From contig NZ_JAQAGY010000002.1 of assembly GCF_027533645.1 (NCBI RefSeq), forward strand, positions 372,001-436,000: a stretch of 64,000 nt of DNA. Direction: 5' to 3'. This document shows positions 17,180 to 26,567 of the stretch, piece after piece (the stretch's first letter is position 1; the number at the start of each line of letters is the position of its first letter). Made by a program: the position numbers and the translations under genes. Source of the stretch: Paenibacillus caseinilyticus. GTDB lineage: Bacteria > Bacillota > Bacilli > Paenibacillales > NBRC-103111. The notes below the pieces were generated by a model. The model worked only from the letters and a program-made list of their open reading frames with translations. It was not told where the DNA came from and did no database searches.

Positions 17180-17226
17180 AGCTCTGTTGTCGACCCCTTA
17201 CCGGGTCGGGAGCAGGGCTTTTTTTG
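17180..17226 (+). terminator. terminator of the nfeD-floA operon
   Basis: Two-part stem AGCTCTG/CAGGGCT and CGACCC/GGGTCG, followed by a T tract. The following bases up to 17400 hold no gene; a possible sigma-E-like pair (CATAATT near 17258 and CATATGGT near 17277) is a weak candidate promoter for yqfCD. Confidence 0.85.
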
Positions 17227-17406
17227 CTGTGCGCGGGCCTGACGGGAAGCGGTCAGGGCATAATTCCCAGCCGCGGGCATATGGTGTAAATAGCCCCCGG
17301 TATGTGCCTATGGAATGCTGCGGAAGCTGGAATCTGTTTCCTTGGAACGGAACCGACTGCGGCGGGGGTTGCTTTAGTCAAAGTGGCTGCTAATGAAGGC
17401 TTGAAC

Positions 17407-17491
17407 GAGCTTATGCTTTCGAAGTCGTTTTCCCCTCGGGAAAAACTTAGAGCTTATGCTTACGCAGTGGTTTTCTTCCAGAAAACCTTCA
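17407..17491 (+). repeat. two tandem 43-bp hairpin repeats before yqfC
   Basis: GAGCTTATGCTT occurs at 17407-17418 and 17450-17461. Each copy is followed by xCGxAGTxG and a hairpin: GTTTTCCC/GGGAAAAAC in copy 1 and GGTTTTCT/AGAAAACC in copy 2. The stems differ in sequence but stay paired. The second hairpin ends at the yqfC ribosome site (AGGAGGAGG, 17491-17499). A 43-base period is not a coding period. Confidence 0.75.
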
Positions 17492-17505
17492 GGAGGAGGT
17501 TACCC

Positions 17506-17784
17506 ATGCGCTCTCTGACCCGCCGGCTCAATCAATTTACTGCCAAACTGCTCGACCTGCCTCAAGACGTGGTCATGGACCTCCCCCGCATGACGATGAT
17601 CGGCAATATGCAGCTGTACATCGAGAATCACCGCGGGGTGCTGCATTTTTCGAGTGATCTTTTGAAGCTGGCTCTCTCCAAGGGGAGGCTCGAAGTATAT
17701 GGGTCGGATCTGGTGATCCGCGCGATTCTGTCGGAGGAAGTTTTCGTTGAAGGGCTCATTCAGGATGTCAAATATATTCCGTAG
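17506..17784 (+). CDS. yqfC: sporulation protein YqfC
   Basis: 92-residue YabP/YqfC-family protein (LPQDVVMDLPRMTMIGNMQLYIENHRGVLHF). In B. subtilis yqfC and yqfD form a sigma-E operon expressed in the mother cell; YqfC is a small cytoplasmic or membrane-associated beta protein. I chose ATG 17506, which directly follows AGGAGGAGG; the frame is open for 68 codons upstream, but that part contains the tandem hairpin repeats and is not conserved coding sequence. yqfD follows after 20 bases. Confidence 0.92.
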   Translation: MRSLTRRLNQFTAKLLDLPQDVVMDLPRMTMIGNMQLYIENHRGVLHFSSDLLKLALSKGRLEVYGSDLVIRAILSEEVFVEGLIQDVKYIP

Positions 17785-17804
17785 GCGGAAAGGGGCGGAA
17801 AGCC

Positions 17805-19004
17805 GTGAAATCTTCGATGATTCAGCGCATACGCGGTTTTGTGGTGGTTGAAGTCAGGGGGAGGCAGCTCGAGGGGCTGCTGAACCGTATGACGGAGCGG
17901 CGGATGTCCATGTGGGACATCCGGATTACGGCTGAGGGCCAGGCGACGCTCTGCCTGACGCTGCCTGATTTTTTTCGCCTTCGCCGGCTGCTCAAAGAGA
18001 CAGGCTGCCGGGTGCGTGTGCGGGAGCGTCACGGAGTTCCCTTTCTGCTGGACAAGCTGGAGCGGAGGAAGTTTTTTGCCATTGGGCTGCTGGGGTTTGT
18101 AATCGGGGTGTACCTGCTGTCCTCTATGGTGTGGAGAGTGAGCGTGGAGGGGAATGAGAAGATCTCAACTGAACAAATCCTGGCGGCGGCCAAGGCTCAA
18201 GGAATCCGGACCATGCAGTGGAAGTACCGGCTCAGGGAGCCCGTAGAGCTCTCCCGGAGCCTGCAGGGGCAGCTGCCGGGGGCGGCGTGGATCGGGGTGG
18301 AAATCAAGGGTACCCACGTTATCATCAAGGTCGTGGAGGCTACGGTGCCCGAGGCGAAGCCGCTGATGAATCCTCGGCATCTCGTCGCATCGAAGAATGC
18401 GATGGTGACCCACATTTTTGCGGAGAAGGGCCGTCCGGCCGTTAAGGTGAATACTTATGTGCGCAAGGGCGATATTCTCATCTCGGGGATTCTCGGGGAC
18501 GAGACGAACCAGCAGACCGTCGTGGCGGCCGGCAAGGTGAAGGGGCTCGTGTGGTACAAGCCGACGGTGGAAGTGCCGCTCACCCAGCGCTATAAAGTAT
18601 ATACAGGAGAAACGAAGACCCGCTCCTACCTGGTCCTCGGCACCCGGGGGCTGCAGGTGTACGGATACGGCAAGCTGCCCTTCGAGCAGTATGAGACCCT
18701 CCCCGAGCGGAAGACGCTCTCCTGGCGCAATTTTGCCCTTCCTGTCGGCTGGCTGAAGGAGAAGCTGATGGAGGTGAATTATATCGAGCAGCCGGTGGAT
18801 CCGAAGGAAGCATCGGCGATCGGGCTCGAGCAGGCCAAGGGTCAAATTTTGGCGGAAGCTGGCCCGGAAGCGCGGATCGTAGGCGAAAAAATTTTGCATG
18901 AAAAGGCGGAGAATGGTAAAGTTTATATGGAAGTACATCTTGAAGTGGAAGAGCTTATCGCGGCTGAACAGCCTATCGTGGCCGAACAGCCGATCGTTCC
19001 ATAA
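17805..19004 (+). CDS. yqfD: sporulation protein YqfD
   Basis: 399 residues, matching the usual length. One membrane helix (about 91-108) separates an N-terminal cytoplasmic part from a large outer domain with WIGVEIKGTHVIIKVVEAT and SKNAMVTHIFAEKG, features of YqfD, the SpoIIIA-like mother-cell protein needed for sporulation in the B. subtilis family. GTG 17805 has a modest AAGGGG-like site; ATG 17817 is an alternative. The last residues are a short duplication (AAEQPIVAEQPIVP) with matching DNA repeats, so the C-terminus has grown by tandem duplication. Confidence 0.93.
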   Translation: MKSSMIQRIRGFVVVEVRGRQLEGLLNRMTERRMSMWDIRITAEGQATLCLTLPDFFRLRRLLKETGCRVRVRERHGVPFLLDKLERRKFFAIGLLGFVIGVYLLSSMVWRVSVEGNEKISTEQILAAAKAQGIRTMQWKYRLREPVELSRSLQGQLPGAAWIGVEIKGTHVIIKVVEATVPEAKPLMNPRHLVASKNAMVTHIFAEKGRPAVKVNTYVRKGDILISGILGDETNQQTVVAAGKVKGLVWYKPTVEVPLTQRYKVYTGETKTRSYLVLGTRGLQVYGYGKLPFEQYETLPERKTLSWRNFALPVGWLKEKLMEVNYIEQPVDPKEASAIGLEQAKGQILAEAGPEARIVGEKILHEKAENGKVYMEVHLEVEELIAAEQPIVAEQPIVP

Positions 19005-19030
19005 CCAATACAGCGAAGAGGTTTCGGGGT

Positions 19031-19221
19031 GTAAAGTTTTTCGTGTCCTTGCCGTTAGGCGGAGATAGGGTATGTTTGCCGGAGAGGTTACGGGCCGCCT
19101 TTGAATTCGAATTCTTACCCTGGTATATAGCCGGATAAGAAGAATTCGAATTCAAGAGCGGCCGCAGGCAAACATTCCCCGTTCGCAGCGTAACGGGGCC
19201 TCTGGACACGAATCTCTTTTC
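19031..19221. repeat. nested imperfect inverted repeat of about 170-190 bp
   Basis: Paired arms from outside in: TCGTGTCC (19041-19048)/GGACACGA (19204-19211), CCGTTA/TAACGG, ATGTTTGCC (19072-19080)/GGCAAACAT (19167-19175), GGCCGC (19093-19098)/GCGGCC (19158-19163), and a perfect 16-bp pair at 19101-19116/19140-19155 built from GAATTCGAATTC. The loop is 23 nt. Beyond the outer arms the match continues weakly to 19031 and 19221. No open frame of note lies inside. It could be a miniature inverted-repeat element or a structured RNA ahead of phoH. Confidence 0.75.
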
Positions 19222-19259
19222 ACCGCGCCATAAACCCGGAGGAGAGATTACAACTGTAC

Positions 19260-20222
19260 ATGGACCAAGCGACGACCGTCAAAGTGGCACTGAAGAACCC
19301 CGCCGAAGGACAAGCCCTGTTCGGCCCGCAGGACAAGTTCCTGCGCCTGATCGAAGCGGAACTTCCGGCGACGATCTATACCCGCGAAGAGGAGATCATC
19401 ATTGCGGCTTCCCAGCATGAGGCCGAGCGGCTCGAACAGCTGTTCACCGTACTGCTCGAGCTCATCCGGGGCCAGTACAACCTCACCGAACGCGATGTGC
19501 AGTACGCCGTAGAGCTCGCCAAGGAGATGAAGGCCGACCAGCTGCTCGATCTCTTCAAAGGCGAAATCGCCGTCACGCATAAGGGCAAACCGATCCGCGT
19601 GAAGACGATCGGCCAGAAGCAGTATGTCAGCGAGATCAAGAAGAAAGACATCGTCTTCGGGATCGGGCCTGCGGGGACGGGCAAAACCTACATTGCCGTC
19701 GTGCTCGCCGTCGCCGCGCTCAAGGAAGGCAAAGTGAAGCGGATTGTCCTCACGAGGCCTGCCGTGGAAGCGGGAGAGAGCCTTGGTTTCCTGCCCGGAG
19801 ACCTGCAGGAAAAAGTTGACCCTTATCTGCGCCCATTGTATGATGCACTTAACGATGTGCTCGGGCCCGAGCAGGTGCTGAAGGCACTCGAACGCGGACT
19901 CATCGAGATCGCGCCGCTCGCCTATATGCGCGGAAGAACGCTTGACGACTCGTTCATCATTCTCGACGAGGCACAGAACACCACGCCCGAGCAAATGAAG
20001 ATGTTCCTCACGAGGCTCGGTTTCGGTTCGAAGATGGTAATCACAGGAGACGTCACGCAGATCGATTTGCCCCGCGGCAAGTCGTCAGGTCTTGTGGAAG
20101 CCCGGCGGATCCTGAGCCGTGTGGAAGAGATCGGCTTCATTACGTTCGCAGAGCAGGACGTGGTGCGTCACTCCTTGGTGCAGAGAATCATCATGGCCTA
20201 CAATGAGGACAAAGAAGGCTGA
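19260..20222 (+). CDS. phoH: PhoH-family ATPase
   Basis: 320-residue PhoH protein, a P-loop ATPase related to SF1 helicases and linked to RNA metabolism. Walker A GPAGTGKT (136-143), the conserved LTRPAVEAGESLGFLPGDL segment, and Walker B DEAQNTTPEQMKMFLTR. In Firmicutes it is coupled with ybeY and era in ribosome maturation. The GGAGGAGAG site ends 13 bases before ATG 19260, rather far, so a CTG at 19254 is a less likely alternative. It follows the nested inverted repeat, which lies in its leader. pgpH begins 20 bases downstream. Confidence 0.95.
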   Translation: MDQATTVKVALKNPAEGQALFGPQDKFLRLIEAELPATIYTREEEIIIAASQHEAERLEQLFTVLLELIRGQYNLTERDVQYAVELAKEMKADQLLDLFKGEIAVTHKGKPIRVKTIGQKQYVSEIKKKDIVFGIGPAGTGKTYIAVVLAVAALKEGKVKRIVLTRPAVEAGESLGFLPGDLQEKVDPYLRPLYDALNDVLGPEQVLKALERGLIEIAPLAYMRGRTLDDSFIILDEAQNTTPEQMKMFLTRLGFGSKMVITGDVTQIDLPRGKSSGLVEARRILSRVEEIGFITFAEQDVVRHSLVQRIIMAYNEDKEG

Positions 20223-20242
20223 GGAAGGGCTGACCTTTCGTC

Positions 20243-22510
20243 ATGAACAACCGTGTTTCCATTCAAGGCAAATTCCAGTACCGGCTCGCCGGTTGGAGAT
20301 ACAGCGCCGTAGTGCGCTTTCTTCTTTTTTTGGCACTCGCACTCGTGATCTATGGGGCGCTGCTTCACCGGATTGTTCCGCAGACCTATGATATCAAGCC
20401 GGGCTCGATCGCCGAGAAGGACATTCTGGCTCCCTATGCCATTCCGAACGAGGCCGCTACGAATAAAGCGAAGGACGAAGCGGCTCAGCGGGAGCAGCCG
20501 GTATACCAGATTGTTCCGCTGAAGAACGAACAGGCGGTAGAAGCCATTTTTCAGAAGCTTCAGCAGATTAATGCCGACCCTGAGGTGGCTCCCGCCGACA
20601 AGGTAAGCATCTATAAGACGGTTATTCCTACCCTGATCGGGGACCATTTGGAACGACAGATGAAAACGTACACAGGCAACGGACAGTACAGCGATGAACT
20701 GCTGGTGGAGATGCGCAAGAACTTCCGGGAGCAGGAGTACCGCATCCCGGAGGAGGCTTATTACAAGATTCCGCGCCTGACCCAGGAGGATCTGACGGAG
20801 ATGGGGACCGTGGCGACGGGAATCGTGTCCCGGCTCATGGACGAACCGATTCTCGATGCACAGGCGGCCCGCGTGAAGGTGGCGGAGCTCGTCAATGCTT
20901 CCAACCTTACGAAGAATATCGCCAGGGAGCTCGTCCAGGAGCTCGTCCGGGCGGCGTTGACTCCGAACAAGTTCTATGACCAGAAGGGCACTGAAGAAGC
21001 GAAGGGCCATGCCAGAGATAACGTCAAGCAAGTGTATGTCAATAAGAACGATGTGCTTGTCGCCAAAGGCGAGAAGATCACGGACGAATTGTACCAGCGT
21101 CTCTCCGCCCTGAAGCTGCTCAAAGACGATACGAGCTACTGGCCGAACCTTGGACTCTTTTTGTTTTCCATCCTCTGCTGCCTGCTGCTCTATATGTTCG
21201 TGCGCCAAAGCACGCTGCCTGTGAACCACAATAACGTACAGCTCCTGATGCTCATACTCATTATCGCCGTGACGGTGGCGGTTATGAAAATTTTTTCGTT
21301 GATCCAAAGTTTGGAGTATCCTTATATCGCTTACCTTGCGCCGGTGGCGCTGGGGGCGATGCTGACGACGATCCTGCTCAATGCCCAGCTGGCCGTTGTG
21401 GTCACTGTGCTGATCGGTGTGGCGGCCAGTGTCGTATTCAACAGTGACCATGTACAGCCGTTCGAGCTCAAATACGGGCTGCTCGCGATGACGAATTCGT
21501 TCGCCGCGATTTTCTCGATCCAGCGTGCCTCTCAGCGCTCCTCCATCCTGAAGGCGGGGATGATGATCTCGCTGCTCGCGATGGCGCTGGTCGGTTCGCT
21601 CGTGCTGCTGGACGATCAGGAGACGCGGCGCAGCGCCATGTTCGCCTTGTCGTTCGCGCTCGGTGGGGGGCTCATCACTGCCGTATTCGTGATCGGCCTG
21701 CTGCCGTTCTTCGAAGTGGCGTTCGGCATCTTGTCTCCGCTGAAGCTTGTAGAGCTGTCGAATCCGAACCATCCGCTGCTGCGCAAGCTGCTCACCGAGA
21801 CGCCGGGAACGTATCATCACAGCGTCATGGTAGGCAACTTGTCCGAAGCGGCGGCGGAGGCGATCGGTGCCGACGGGCTGCTCTGCAGGGTGGGGGCCTA
21901 TTATCACGACATCGGCAAGACGAAGCGACCGAGCTATTTCATTGAGAACCAGACGAACATCGAGAATCCGCATGACCGGATCGACCCGGCGCTGAGCAAG
22001 TCGATTATTGTGGCGCATGCCCGGGACGGGGTGGAGATGCTCCGGGATGCCGGCATACCGAAGCCGATCCGGGATATCGCCGAGCAGCATCACGGTACGA
22101 CCCTGCTGACGTTCTTTTACTATAAGGCGAAGAAACAGGCCGAGGAACGCGGCGAGAAGCCGCCGGAAGAGCTCGAGTACCGCTATCCCGGGCCGAAGGC
22201 CCAGACCAAGGAAGCGGCCATCGTCGGCATAGCGGACTGCGTGGAAGCTGCCGTGAGATCCCTGCGCAATCCGACAGTCGAGCAGATCGACTCCATGGTG
22301 CGCAAGATCATCAAGAACCGTCTCGACGACGGCCAGTTCAACGAATGCGACCTGACGATCAAGGAGCTGGATCTTGTGGCGAAGACGCTGAACGAAGCTT
22401 TGCTCGGCATTTTCCACTCCCGTATCGAATATCCGACGGCCGAGCTGCCGGCCAATAGGCCCGCGGCCATAGCGGCCGTCCCTGAATCCACTGACGAGGT
22501 GAACCCATGA
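20243..22510 (+). CDS. pgpH: cyclic-di-AMP phosphodiesterase PgpH (7TM-HD)
   Basis: 755-residue membrane receptor/phosphodiesterase of the 7TMR-HD family, which hydrolyses c-di-AMP in Firmicutes (B. subtilis YqfF). One N-terminal helix (about 28-46) is followed by an outer 7TMR-HDED domain (about 50-295), seven membrane helices (about 300-500) and a cytoplasmic HD domain with [14 protein letters not shown] and the metal-binding pair H555-D556 (YYHDIGKT). Its ATGA end overlaps ybeY, so the two are translationally coupled. c-di-AMP controls potassium and osmolyte uptake and cell-wall balance. Confidence 0.95.
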   Translation: MNNRVSIQGKFQYRLAGWRYSAVVRFLLFLALALVIYGALLHRIVPQTYDIKPGSIAEKDILAPYAIPNEAATNKAKDEAAQREQPVYQIVPLKNEQAVEAIFQKLQQINADPEVAPADKVSIYKTVIPTLIGDHLERQMKTYTGNGQYSDELLVEMRKNFREQEYRIPEEAYYKIPRLTQEDLTEMGTVATGIVSRLMDEPILDAQAARVKVAELVNASNLTKNIARELVQELVRAALTPNKFYDQKGTEEAKGHARDNVKQVYVNKNDVLVAKGEKITDELYQRLSALKLLKDDTSYWPNLGLFLFSILCCLLLYMFVRQSTLPVNHNNVQLLMLILIIAVTVAVMKIFSLIQSLEYPYIAYLAPVALGAMLTTILLNAQLAVVVTVLIGVAASVVFNSDHVQPFELKYGLLAMTNSFAAIFSIQRASQRSSILKAGMMISLLAMALVGSLVLLDDQETRRSAMFALSFALGGGLITAVFVIGLLPFFEVAFGILSPLKLVELSNPNHPLLRKLLTETPGTYHHSVMVGNLSEAAAEAIGADGLLCRVGAYYHDIGKTKRPSYFIENQTNIENPHDRIDPALSKSIIVAHARDGVEMLRDAGIPKPIRDIAEQHHGTTLLTFFYYKAKKQAEERGEKPPEELEYRYPGPKAQTKEAAIVGIADCVEAAVRSLRNPTVEQIDSMVRKIIKNRLDDGQFNECDLTIKELDLVAKTLNEALLGIFHSRIEYPTAELPANRPAAIAAVPESTDEVNP

Positions 22511-23091
22511 CGCTGCAGCTCTCCTGGAACAACGAGCAAGAATCATATGAGATTACACCCGAGCTCATCGGGAAATTGGAAGAACTTCTGCGGCTTGCAG
22601 GCAAGCAGGAGGGAGTGACGGACGGCGAGGTCGCCTTGACCTTCGTGGACGATGCGGCCATTCAAGAGCTGAACCGCCAGTACCGCGGCCTCGACAAGCC
22701 GACCGACGTCCTGTCCTTTGCGATGCTGGAGATGGGCGATGACGAGATCGAGATCATCTATGGCGACGAAGAAGAGTTCATCGACGAGACCGATCTGCGC
22801 GATGCGCACAAGCTCGATTCGGCCGATGAGCCCGAGGATGCCGAAGCGTCCGATGGAGCGGAGGACGGCGGGGAAGACTTCGAAGAGCCCCTCGGCGATA
22901 TCATTATTTCCGTTCCCCGTGCCATAGCCCAGGCGGAGGAGTACGGCCATTCCGTCGATCGGGAGCTCGGCTTCCTGTTCGTGCACGGCTTCCTTCATTT
23001 GATCGGATACGACCACGGCGATGAGGAAGAGGAGAAAGTCATGTTCGGCAAGCAGGAGCAGATTCTGCAGCAGGCGGGACTCACCCGGTGA
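22507..23091 (+). CDS. ybeY: endoribonuclease YbeY with an acidic insertion
   Basis: Zinc-dependent single-strand endoribonuclease for 16S rRNA 3'-end maturation and ribosome quality control. The catalytic motif [11 protein letters not shown] gives zinc ligands H160, H164 and H170. At 194 residues it is about 35-45 longer than usual: after TDVLSFAML (67-74) comes a strongly acidic stretch (about 77-128) before [11 protein letters not shown]. The metal site is intact, so the insertion is probably a surface loop. It overlaps pgpH (ATGA) and dgkA (GTGA). Confidence 0.95.
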   Translation: MTLQLSWNNEQESYEITPELIGKLEELLRLAGKQEGVTDGEVALTFVDDAAIQELNRQYRGLDKPTDVLSFAMLEMGDDEIEIIYGDEEEFIDETDLRDAHKLDSADEPEDAEASDGAEDGGEDFEEPLGDIIISVPRAIAQAEEYGHSVDRELGFLFVHGFLHLIGYDHGDEEEEKVMFGKQEQILQQAGLTR

Positions 23092-23789
23092 AACCGCCGG
23101 TGAAATGGCAGCGGAGCTTCCGGTATGCTTACGAAGGCGTGAAGTATGCGCTGGCTACTCAGCGGAACATGCAGTTTCACTTCGGTGCCGCGCTCTTCGT
23201 GCTTGCCTTCGCCCTGTGGTTCGGTCTCTCCAAGACCGATGTGCTATTCATTCTGCTGGCGGTTACGCTGATGATCGTGACCGAACTCATCAATACCGCT
23301 GTCGAAAAAGCGGTCGATCTCGCCATGCCGGACCTGCATCCCCTTGCCAAGATTGCCAAAGACGTAGCTGCAGCCTCCGTATTGGTGACTGCAGCTTTTG
23401 CTGCAGTTACGGGCATGATCGTATTCTACGATCCGATCGACCGCCTCTTGCGGACGGCCAGGCTCAGTGAGAGCGGCACGCTGACGGCGGGCACCGTATG
23501 GGTGCTCTTGTCCCTGATCGTGCTTACCGTGATCGTGGTGCAGACCCGCTTCTCGGAGAAAGGCAATTGGGTCAAGCCGAGTCTCCTGACCACGGTGGCT
23601 TTTGCCGTCGCGACGCTCATCGCCTGCAGATCCGCCGATACGCTGGCGGCGCTGCTCGGATTTTTCCTGGCGGCCGTGCTCGTCTTCGTCCTGTATGAGA
23701 AGCAGGGCAGAAGCCTCGCATCCTTGATTCTCGGCGCCCTGCTCGGCATCTTTTTGACCGTGCTGGCTTTTTATCTCTATCCGCTATAA
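23088..23789 (+). CDS. dgkA: diacylglycerol/undecaprenol kinase with C-terminal membrane extension
   Basis: GTG start at 23088 inside the ybeY stop codon. Residues 1-125 are a prokaryotic DgkA-type kinase with three membrane helices and the signature [21 protein letters not shown]; in Gram-positives it phosphorylates undecaprenol. The remaining 105 residues add three or four hydrophobic helices not found in the roughly 120-residue B. subtilis enzyme. Their function is unknown; they may be a fused small membrane protein. The pgpH-ybeY-dgkA-cdd-era order is the standard Firmicute arrangement. Confidence 0.92.
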   Translation: MKPPVKWQRSFRYAYEGVKYALATQRNMQFHFGAALFVLAFALWFGLSKTDVLFILLAVTLMIVTELINTAVEKAVDLAMPDLHPLAKIAKDVAAASVLVTAAFAAVTGMIVFYDPIDRLLRTARLSESGTLTAGTVWVLLSLIVLTVIVVQTRFSEKGNWVKPSLLTTVAFAVATLIACRSADTLAALLGFFLAAVLVFVLYEKQGRSLASLILGALLGIFLTVLAFYLYPL

Positions 23790-23829
23790 GCTAGTAGCAT
23801 GGCAATCCCCTTGAAGGAGCGTGTTTCCC

Positions 23830-24246
23830 ATGGACCCGCAACAATTGATCCGCTTGGCACAGGAAGCAAGACAACGGGCATATACGCCTTATTCCGGCTT
23901 CAAGGTTGGCGCCGCGCTGCTCGATAGCACCGGACAAGTGCATATGGGCTGCAATGTCGAGAATGCGGCCTACGGTCCGACGAACTGCGCGGAGCGGACC
24001 GCACTGCACCGGGCCATCGCCGACGGCGCCGCTCCCCGATCGTTCACCGCCATCGCCGTAACGGGCGATACCGCAGGTCCGATTTCGCCTTGCGGCGTGT
24101 GCCGCCAGGTGCTCGTGGAGCTGTGCGCGCCGGATATGCCCGTCTACCTCTCGAACCTCAAGGGGGACGTGGCGGTAACCACGGTGGCCGCGCTGCTTCC
24201 GGGGGCTTTTACATCACAAGATTTGGACGGAGGAACAACAGATTGA
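23830..24246 (+). CDS. cdd: cytidine deaminase
   Basis: 138-residue zinc deaminase that converts cytidine and deoxycytidine to uridine forms (pyrimidine salvage). Zinc ligands C53, C88 and C91 and proton shuttle E55 are visible in NCAERTAL and PCGVCRQ. ATG 23830 follows AAGGAG; a GTG three codons upstream would sit on the ribosome site. The stop codon overlaps the TTG start of era. Confidence 0.96.
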   Translation: MDPQQLIRLAQEARQRAYTPYSGFKVGAALLDSTGQVHMGCNVENAAYGPTNCAERTALHRAIADGAAPRSFTAIAVTGDTAGPISPCGVCRQVLVELCAPDMPVYLSNLKGDVAVTTVAALLPGAFTSQDLDGGTTD

Positions 24247-25157
24247 AGTCTTCTACTAACAGCACCAAAGGGTTTAAATCCGGTTTCGTATCGATTATCG
24301 GACGGCCGAATGTCGGCAAATCGACACTGATGAACCAGGTCATCGGCCAAAAAATCGCGATCATGTCGGATAAACCGCAAACGACGCGCAACAAAATTCA
24401 TGGGGTATACACGACGGACGCGGCCCAGATTGTTTTCCTCGATACCCCGGGGATCCACAAGCCGCAGTCGAAGCTCGGCGATTATATGATGAAGACCGCA
24501 CAGGGCACCCTGGGCGAAGTCGACGCTATCCTGTTCCTGATCGATGTGGTAGAGGGGCTGGGCGGCGGGGACCGTTTCATTATCGAGCAGCTCAAGAAGG
24601 TCACGACCCCGGTTATCCTCGTGCTTAATAAAATCGACCAGGTGCAGCCCGAATCGCTGCTGCAGGTGATTACCACGTACAAGGATTTGCATTCGTTCGC
24701 TGAGATTGTACCGGTGTCGGCGAAGAGCGGCAATAATGTGAATACGCTGCTGGAGCAGGTTATCAAGTACCTTCCGCAGGGGCCGCATTATTATCCGGCG
24801 GATCAAGTGACGGATCATCCGGAGCAGTTTGTCTGCGCCGAGCTGATCCGCGAGAAAATCCTGCATATGACGCGCGAGGAAATCCCTCACTCCATAGCGG
24901 TATCGATCGAGGATATGAAGGTGGAAGAGAACGGGCTCGTCCATATTAGCGCGGTGATCTTCGTCGAGCGCGATTCCCAGAAGGGGATCATTATCGGCAA
25001 GAAGGGCGCGCTGCTGAAGGAAGTCGGACGTCAGGCCCGTGGGGATATCGAACGGCTGCTCGGATCCAAGACCTTCCTGGAGCTGTGGGTCAAGGTGAAG
25101 AAGGATTGGCGCAACCAGGAGCGCGTGTTGAAGGATCTCGGTTTCCGCAACGACTAG
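24243..25157 (+). CDS. era: GTPase Era
   Basis: Essential GTPase for 30S assembly that binds the 3' end of 16S rRNA. 304 residues. G motifs: GRPNVGKS (20-27), DTPGIHK, NKIDQ; the C-terminal KH domain holds [17 protein letters not shown] chose TTG 24243, which overlaps the cdd stop (TTGA) and has GGAGG upstream. The longer open frame starting inside cdd reads the wrong frame of cdd. It works in the same pathway as YbeY upstream. Confidence 0.97.
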   Translation: MKSSTNSTKGFKSGFVSIIGRPNVGKSTLMNQVIGQKIAIMSDKPQTTRNKIHGVYTTDAAQIVFLDTPGIHKPQSKLGDYMMKTAQGTLGEVDAILFLIDVVEGLGGGDRFIIEQLKKVTTPVILVLNKIDQVQPESLLQVITTYKDLHSFAEIVPVSAKSGNNVNTLLEQVIKYLPQGPHYYPADQVTDHPEQFVCAELIREKILHMTREEIPHSIAVSIEDMKVEENGLVHISAVIFVERDSQKGIIIGKKGALLKEVGRQARGDIERLLGSKTFLELWVKVKKDWRNQERVLKDLGFRND

Positions 25158-25313
25158 CTTTTGGGCGGGAGCCTTGTTTCACCCCGGTGGAAAACGTGTA
25201 ATGGAAAGCATACATGCCAGTTTTTGTGCGGGCATACTACAGGATCAATCGATCCATCCTAAACATATAAACAGGTATTGTAATCGACATGTCACCACTG
25301 GGGAGGATGAACC

Positions 25314-25457
25314 ATGAAAGATTTTTCGTGGAAGTATTTTTCAATGACCGGAGATGTGGATGCTTACCTGCTATACAAGCAATCGAACGGTGAAGACGGG
25401 GAAGAGCAGGAGATGGAAGAAGAGCTTGCCCATGAGTCTCTCGAATGGATGCAGTAG
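25314..25457 (+). CDS. yqzL: YqzL-like small protein
   Basis: A 47-residue protein starting MKDFSWKYFSMTGDVDAYLLYK, with an acidic tail. Length, start and position between era and recO match the YqzL family of Bacillales, whose function is not known. GGGAGG stands a few bases before ATG 25314. It is 36 bases from recO and probably co-transcribed. The 156 bases between era and yqzL contain no clear terminator. Confidence 0.85.
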   Translation: MKDFSWKYFSMTGDVDAYLLYKQSNGEDGEEQEMEEELAHESLEWMQ

Positions 25458-25493
25458 GCAAGGAAGCAGGGTCCGCGCAGGGAGAGGCTGTCC

Positions 25494-26240
25494 ATGCAGT
25501 ACAGGGTGCAAGGCATTGTAATCCGCAGTACGGATTATGGGGAAGGCAACAAAATTATCACGCTGTTCACCAGGGAATATGGGAAGATGGGTGTTGTCGC
25601 CCGCGGCGTGAAGAAGGTAAAGAGCCGGTACGGTTCGACGGTCCAGCTCTTTACCTTCGGCGATTATTCGTTCTTCAAGTCCGGAGGCCTCGGTACGCTG
25701 AATCATGCAGAAATTATCGAAGCATTCCATAAAATCAGGGAAGATTTGGACAAGGCCGCCCACGCCTCCTATCTTGCGGAACTGACGGACCGGATGATGG
25801 GGGATCAGGAAGGGGAGCCTTTTTTGTTCGACCAGCTCAAGGCGAGCATGCAGGCGATTCAAGAAGACAAGGATCTGCAGATTATCGGGCATCTCTATGA
25901 GATGAAGCTCCTGATGCATGCCGGCTATCAACCTGAGCTCGAACGATGCGTAGTGTGCGGACAAGCTTCGGAGGCCGCCGCTTTCAGCATCGGCCTGGGG
26001 GGGATGATGTGCGAGCGCTGCATTCTGCGGGATCCCCAAGCGTTCCGGCTGACGCCGGGCGTATACAAGCTGCTTCGGCTGTTCGTCCAGATGGATGTGC
26101 GGCGTCTCGGACAGATCGATGTCAAGCCTCAGACCAAAGAACGGCTGAAAGAAATTCTTCGCGCCTATTTCGACCAGCATGTGGGTGTCCGGCTCAAGTC
26201 GCGCGATTTTCTAGATCAGATGGATAAATACGGCGTATAA
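25494..26240 (+). CDS. recO: DNA repair protein RecO
   Basis: RecO (248 residues) helps load RecA onto SSB-coated DNA in the RecFOR pathway and anneals strands. An N-terminal OB-fold (YRVQGIVIRSTDYGEGNKIITLFT) is followed by a helical domain and a four-cysteine zinc motif (C152, C155, C173, C176; CVVCG and CERC). GGAGAGG precedes the ATG. In many Firmicutes glyQS and a CBS-domain regulator follow recO; here the next gene is ppsR, so those genes are elsewhere. Confidence 0.96.
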   Translation: MQYRVQGIVIRSTDYGEGNKIITLFTREYGKMGVVARGVKKVKSRYGSTVQLFTFGDYSFFKSGGLGTLNHAEIIEAFHKIREDLDKAAHASYLAELTDRMMGDQEGEPFLFDQLKASMQAIQEDKDLQIIGHLYEMKLLMHAGYQPELERCVVCGQASEAAAFSIGLGGMMCERCILRDPQAFRLTPGVYKLLRLFVQMDVRRLGQIDVKPQTKERLKEILRAYFDQHVGVRLKSRDFLDQMDKYGV

Positions 26241-26270
26241 AAAAATCCGTCCGTCCTTGAAATTGTGAAA

Positions 26271-26302
26271 TTGACATGTTTTGGGTGGCGTAGTATTATA
26301 AT
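26271..26302 (+). promoter_or_regulatory. ppsR promoter and leader
   Basis: TTGACA (26271-26276) with TATTAT at 26294-26299 (17-bp spacer) or TATAAT at 26297-26302 (20 bp). The transcript would have a leader of about 255 nt before ppsR, with a GC-rich hairpin near 26427-26454 but no terminator and no recognised riboswitch. A 29-codon frame at 26303 has no ribosome site. Confidence 0.55.
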
Positions 26303-26567
26303 ATGATACACACCCAAGAAGAGATTTTCTCGTTCGCAGGTCTGATTTCAGGCTTGGAGCGGGATTTTTTGTTGTTACGGGGGCGACAATAAAGCATCGA
26401 AGCCGTGCGGCGTTCGCGTAGCAAGCTTCGGGCAGCCCTTCTGGGGCCGAGCATGTGGGCGGATGAAACATTTTTTGCCGCTTGTTCGTAGTAAGTATAG
26501 AAGGAAGAGCGGGAGGAAGGCGCACAGCCGCCCGAATCCGGCTTGGGGCAGAAAGAGGAGGGGGCGC

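Noticed and set aside
17302-17505. N-terminal extension of yqfC
   Set aside because: Contains non-coding hairpin repeats with a 43-base period; AGGAGGAGG directly precedes the internal ATG at 17506.
19101-19165. GAATTCGAATTC and GCGGCCGC as vector linker contamination
   Set aside because: The restriction-like sites are embedded in a longer nested inverted repeat with natural-looking flanks, so an artefact is not the simplest reading; still listed as something to check.
20198-22546. Minus-strand frame of 782 codons antisense to pgpH
   Set aside because: Length arises from codon bias of the GC-rich opposite strand; His/Arg/Gln-rich with no domain, while pgpH is certain.
26303-26392. 29-codon open frame starting directly behind the ppsR -10 box
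   Set aside because: No ribosome site and the ATG would precede the expected transcription start; probably leader RNA.
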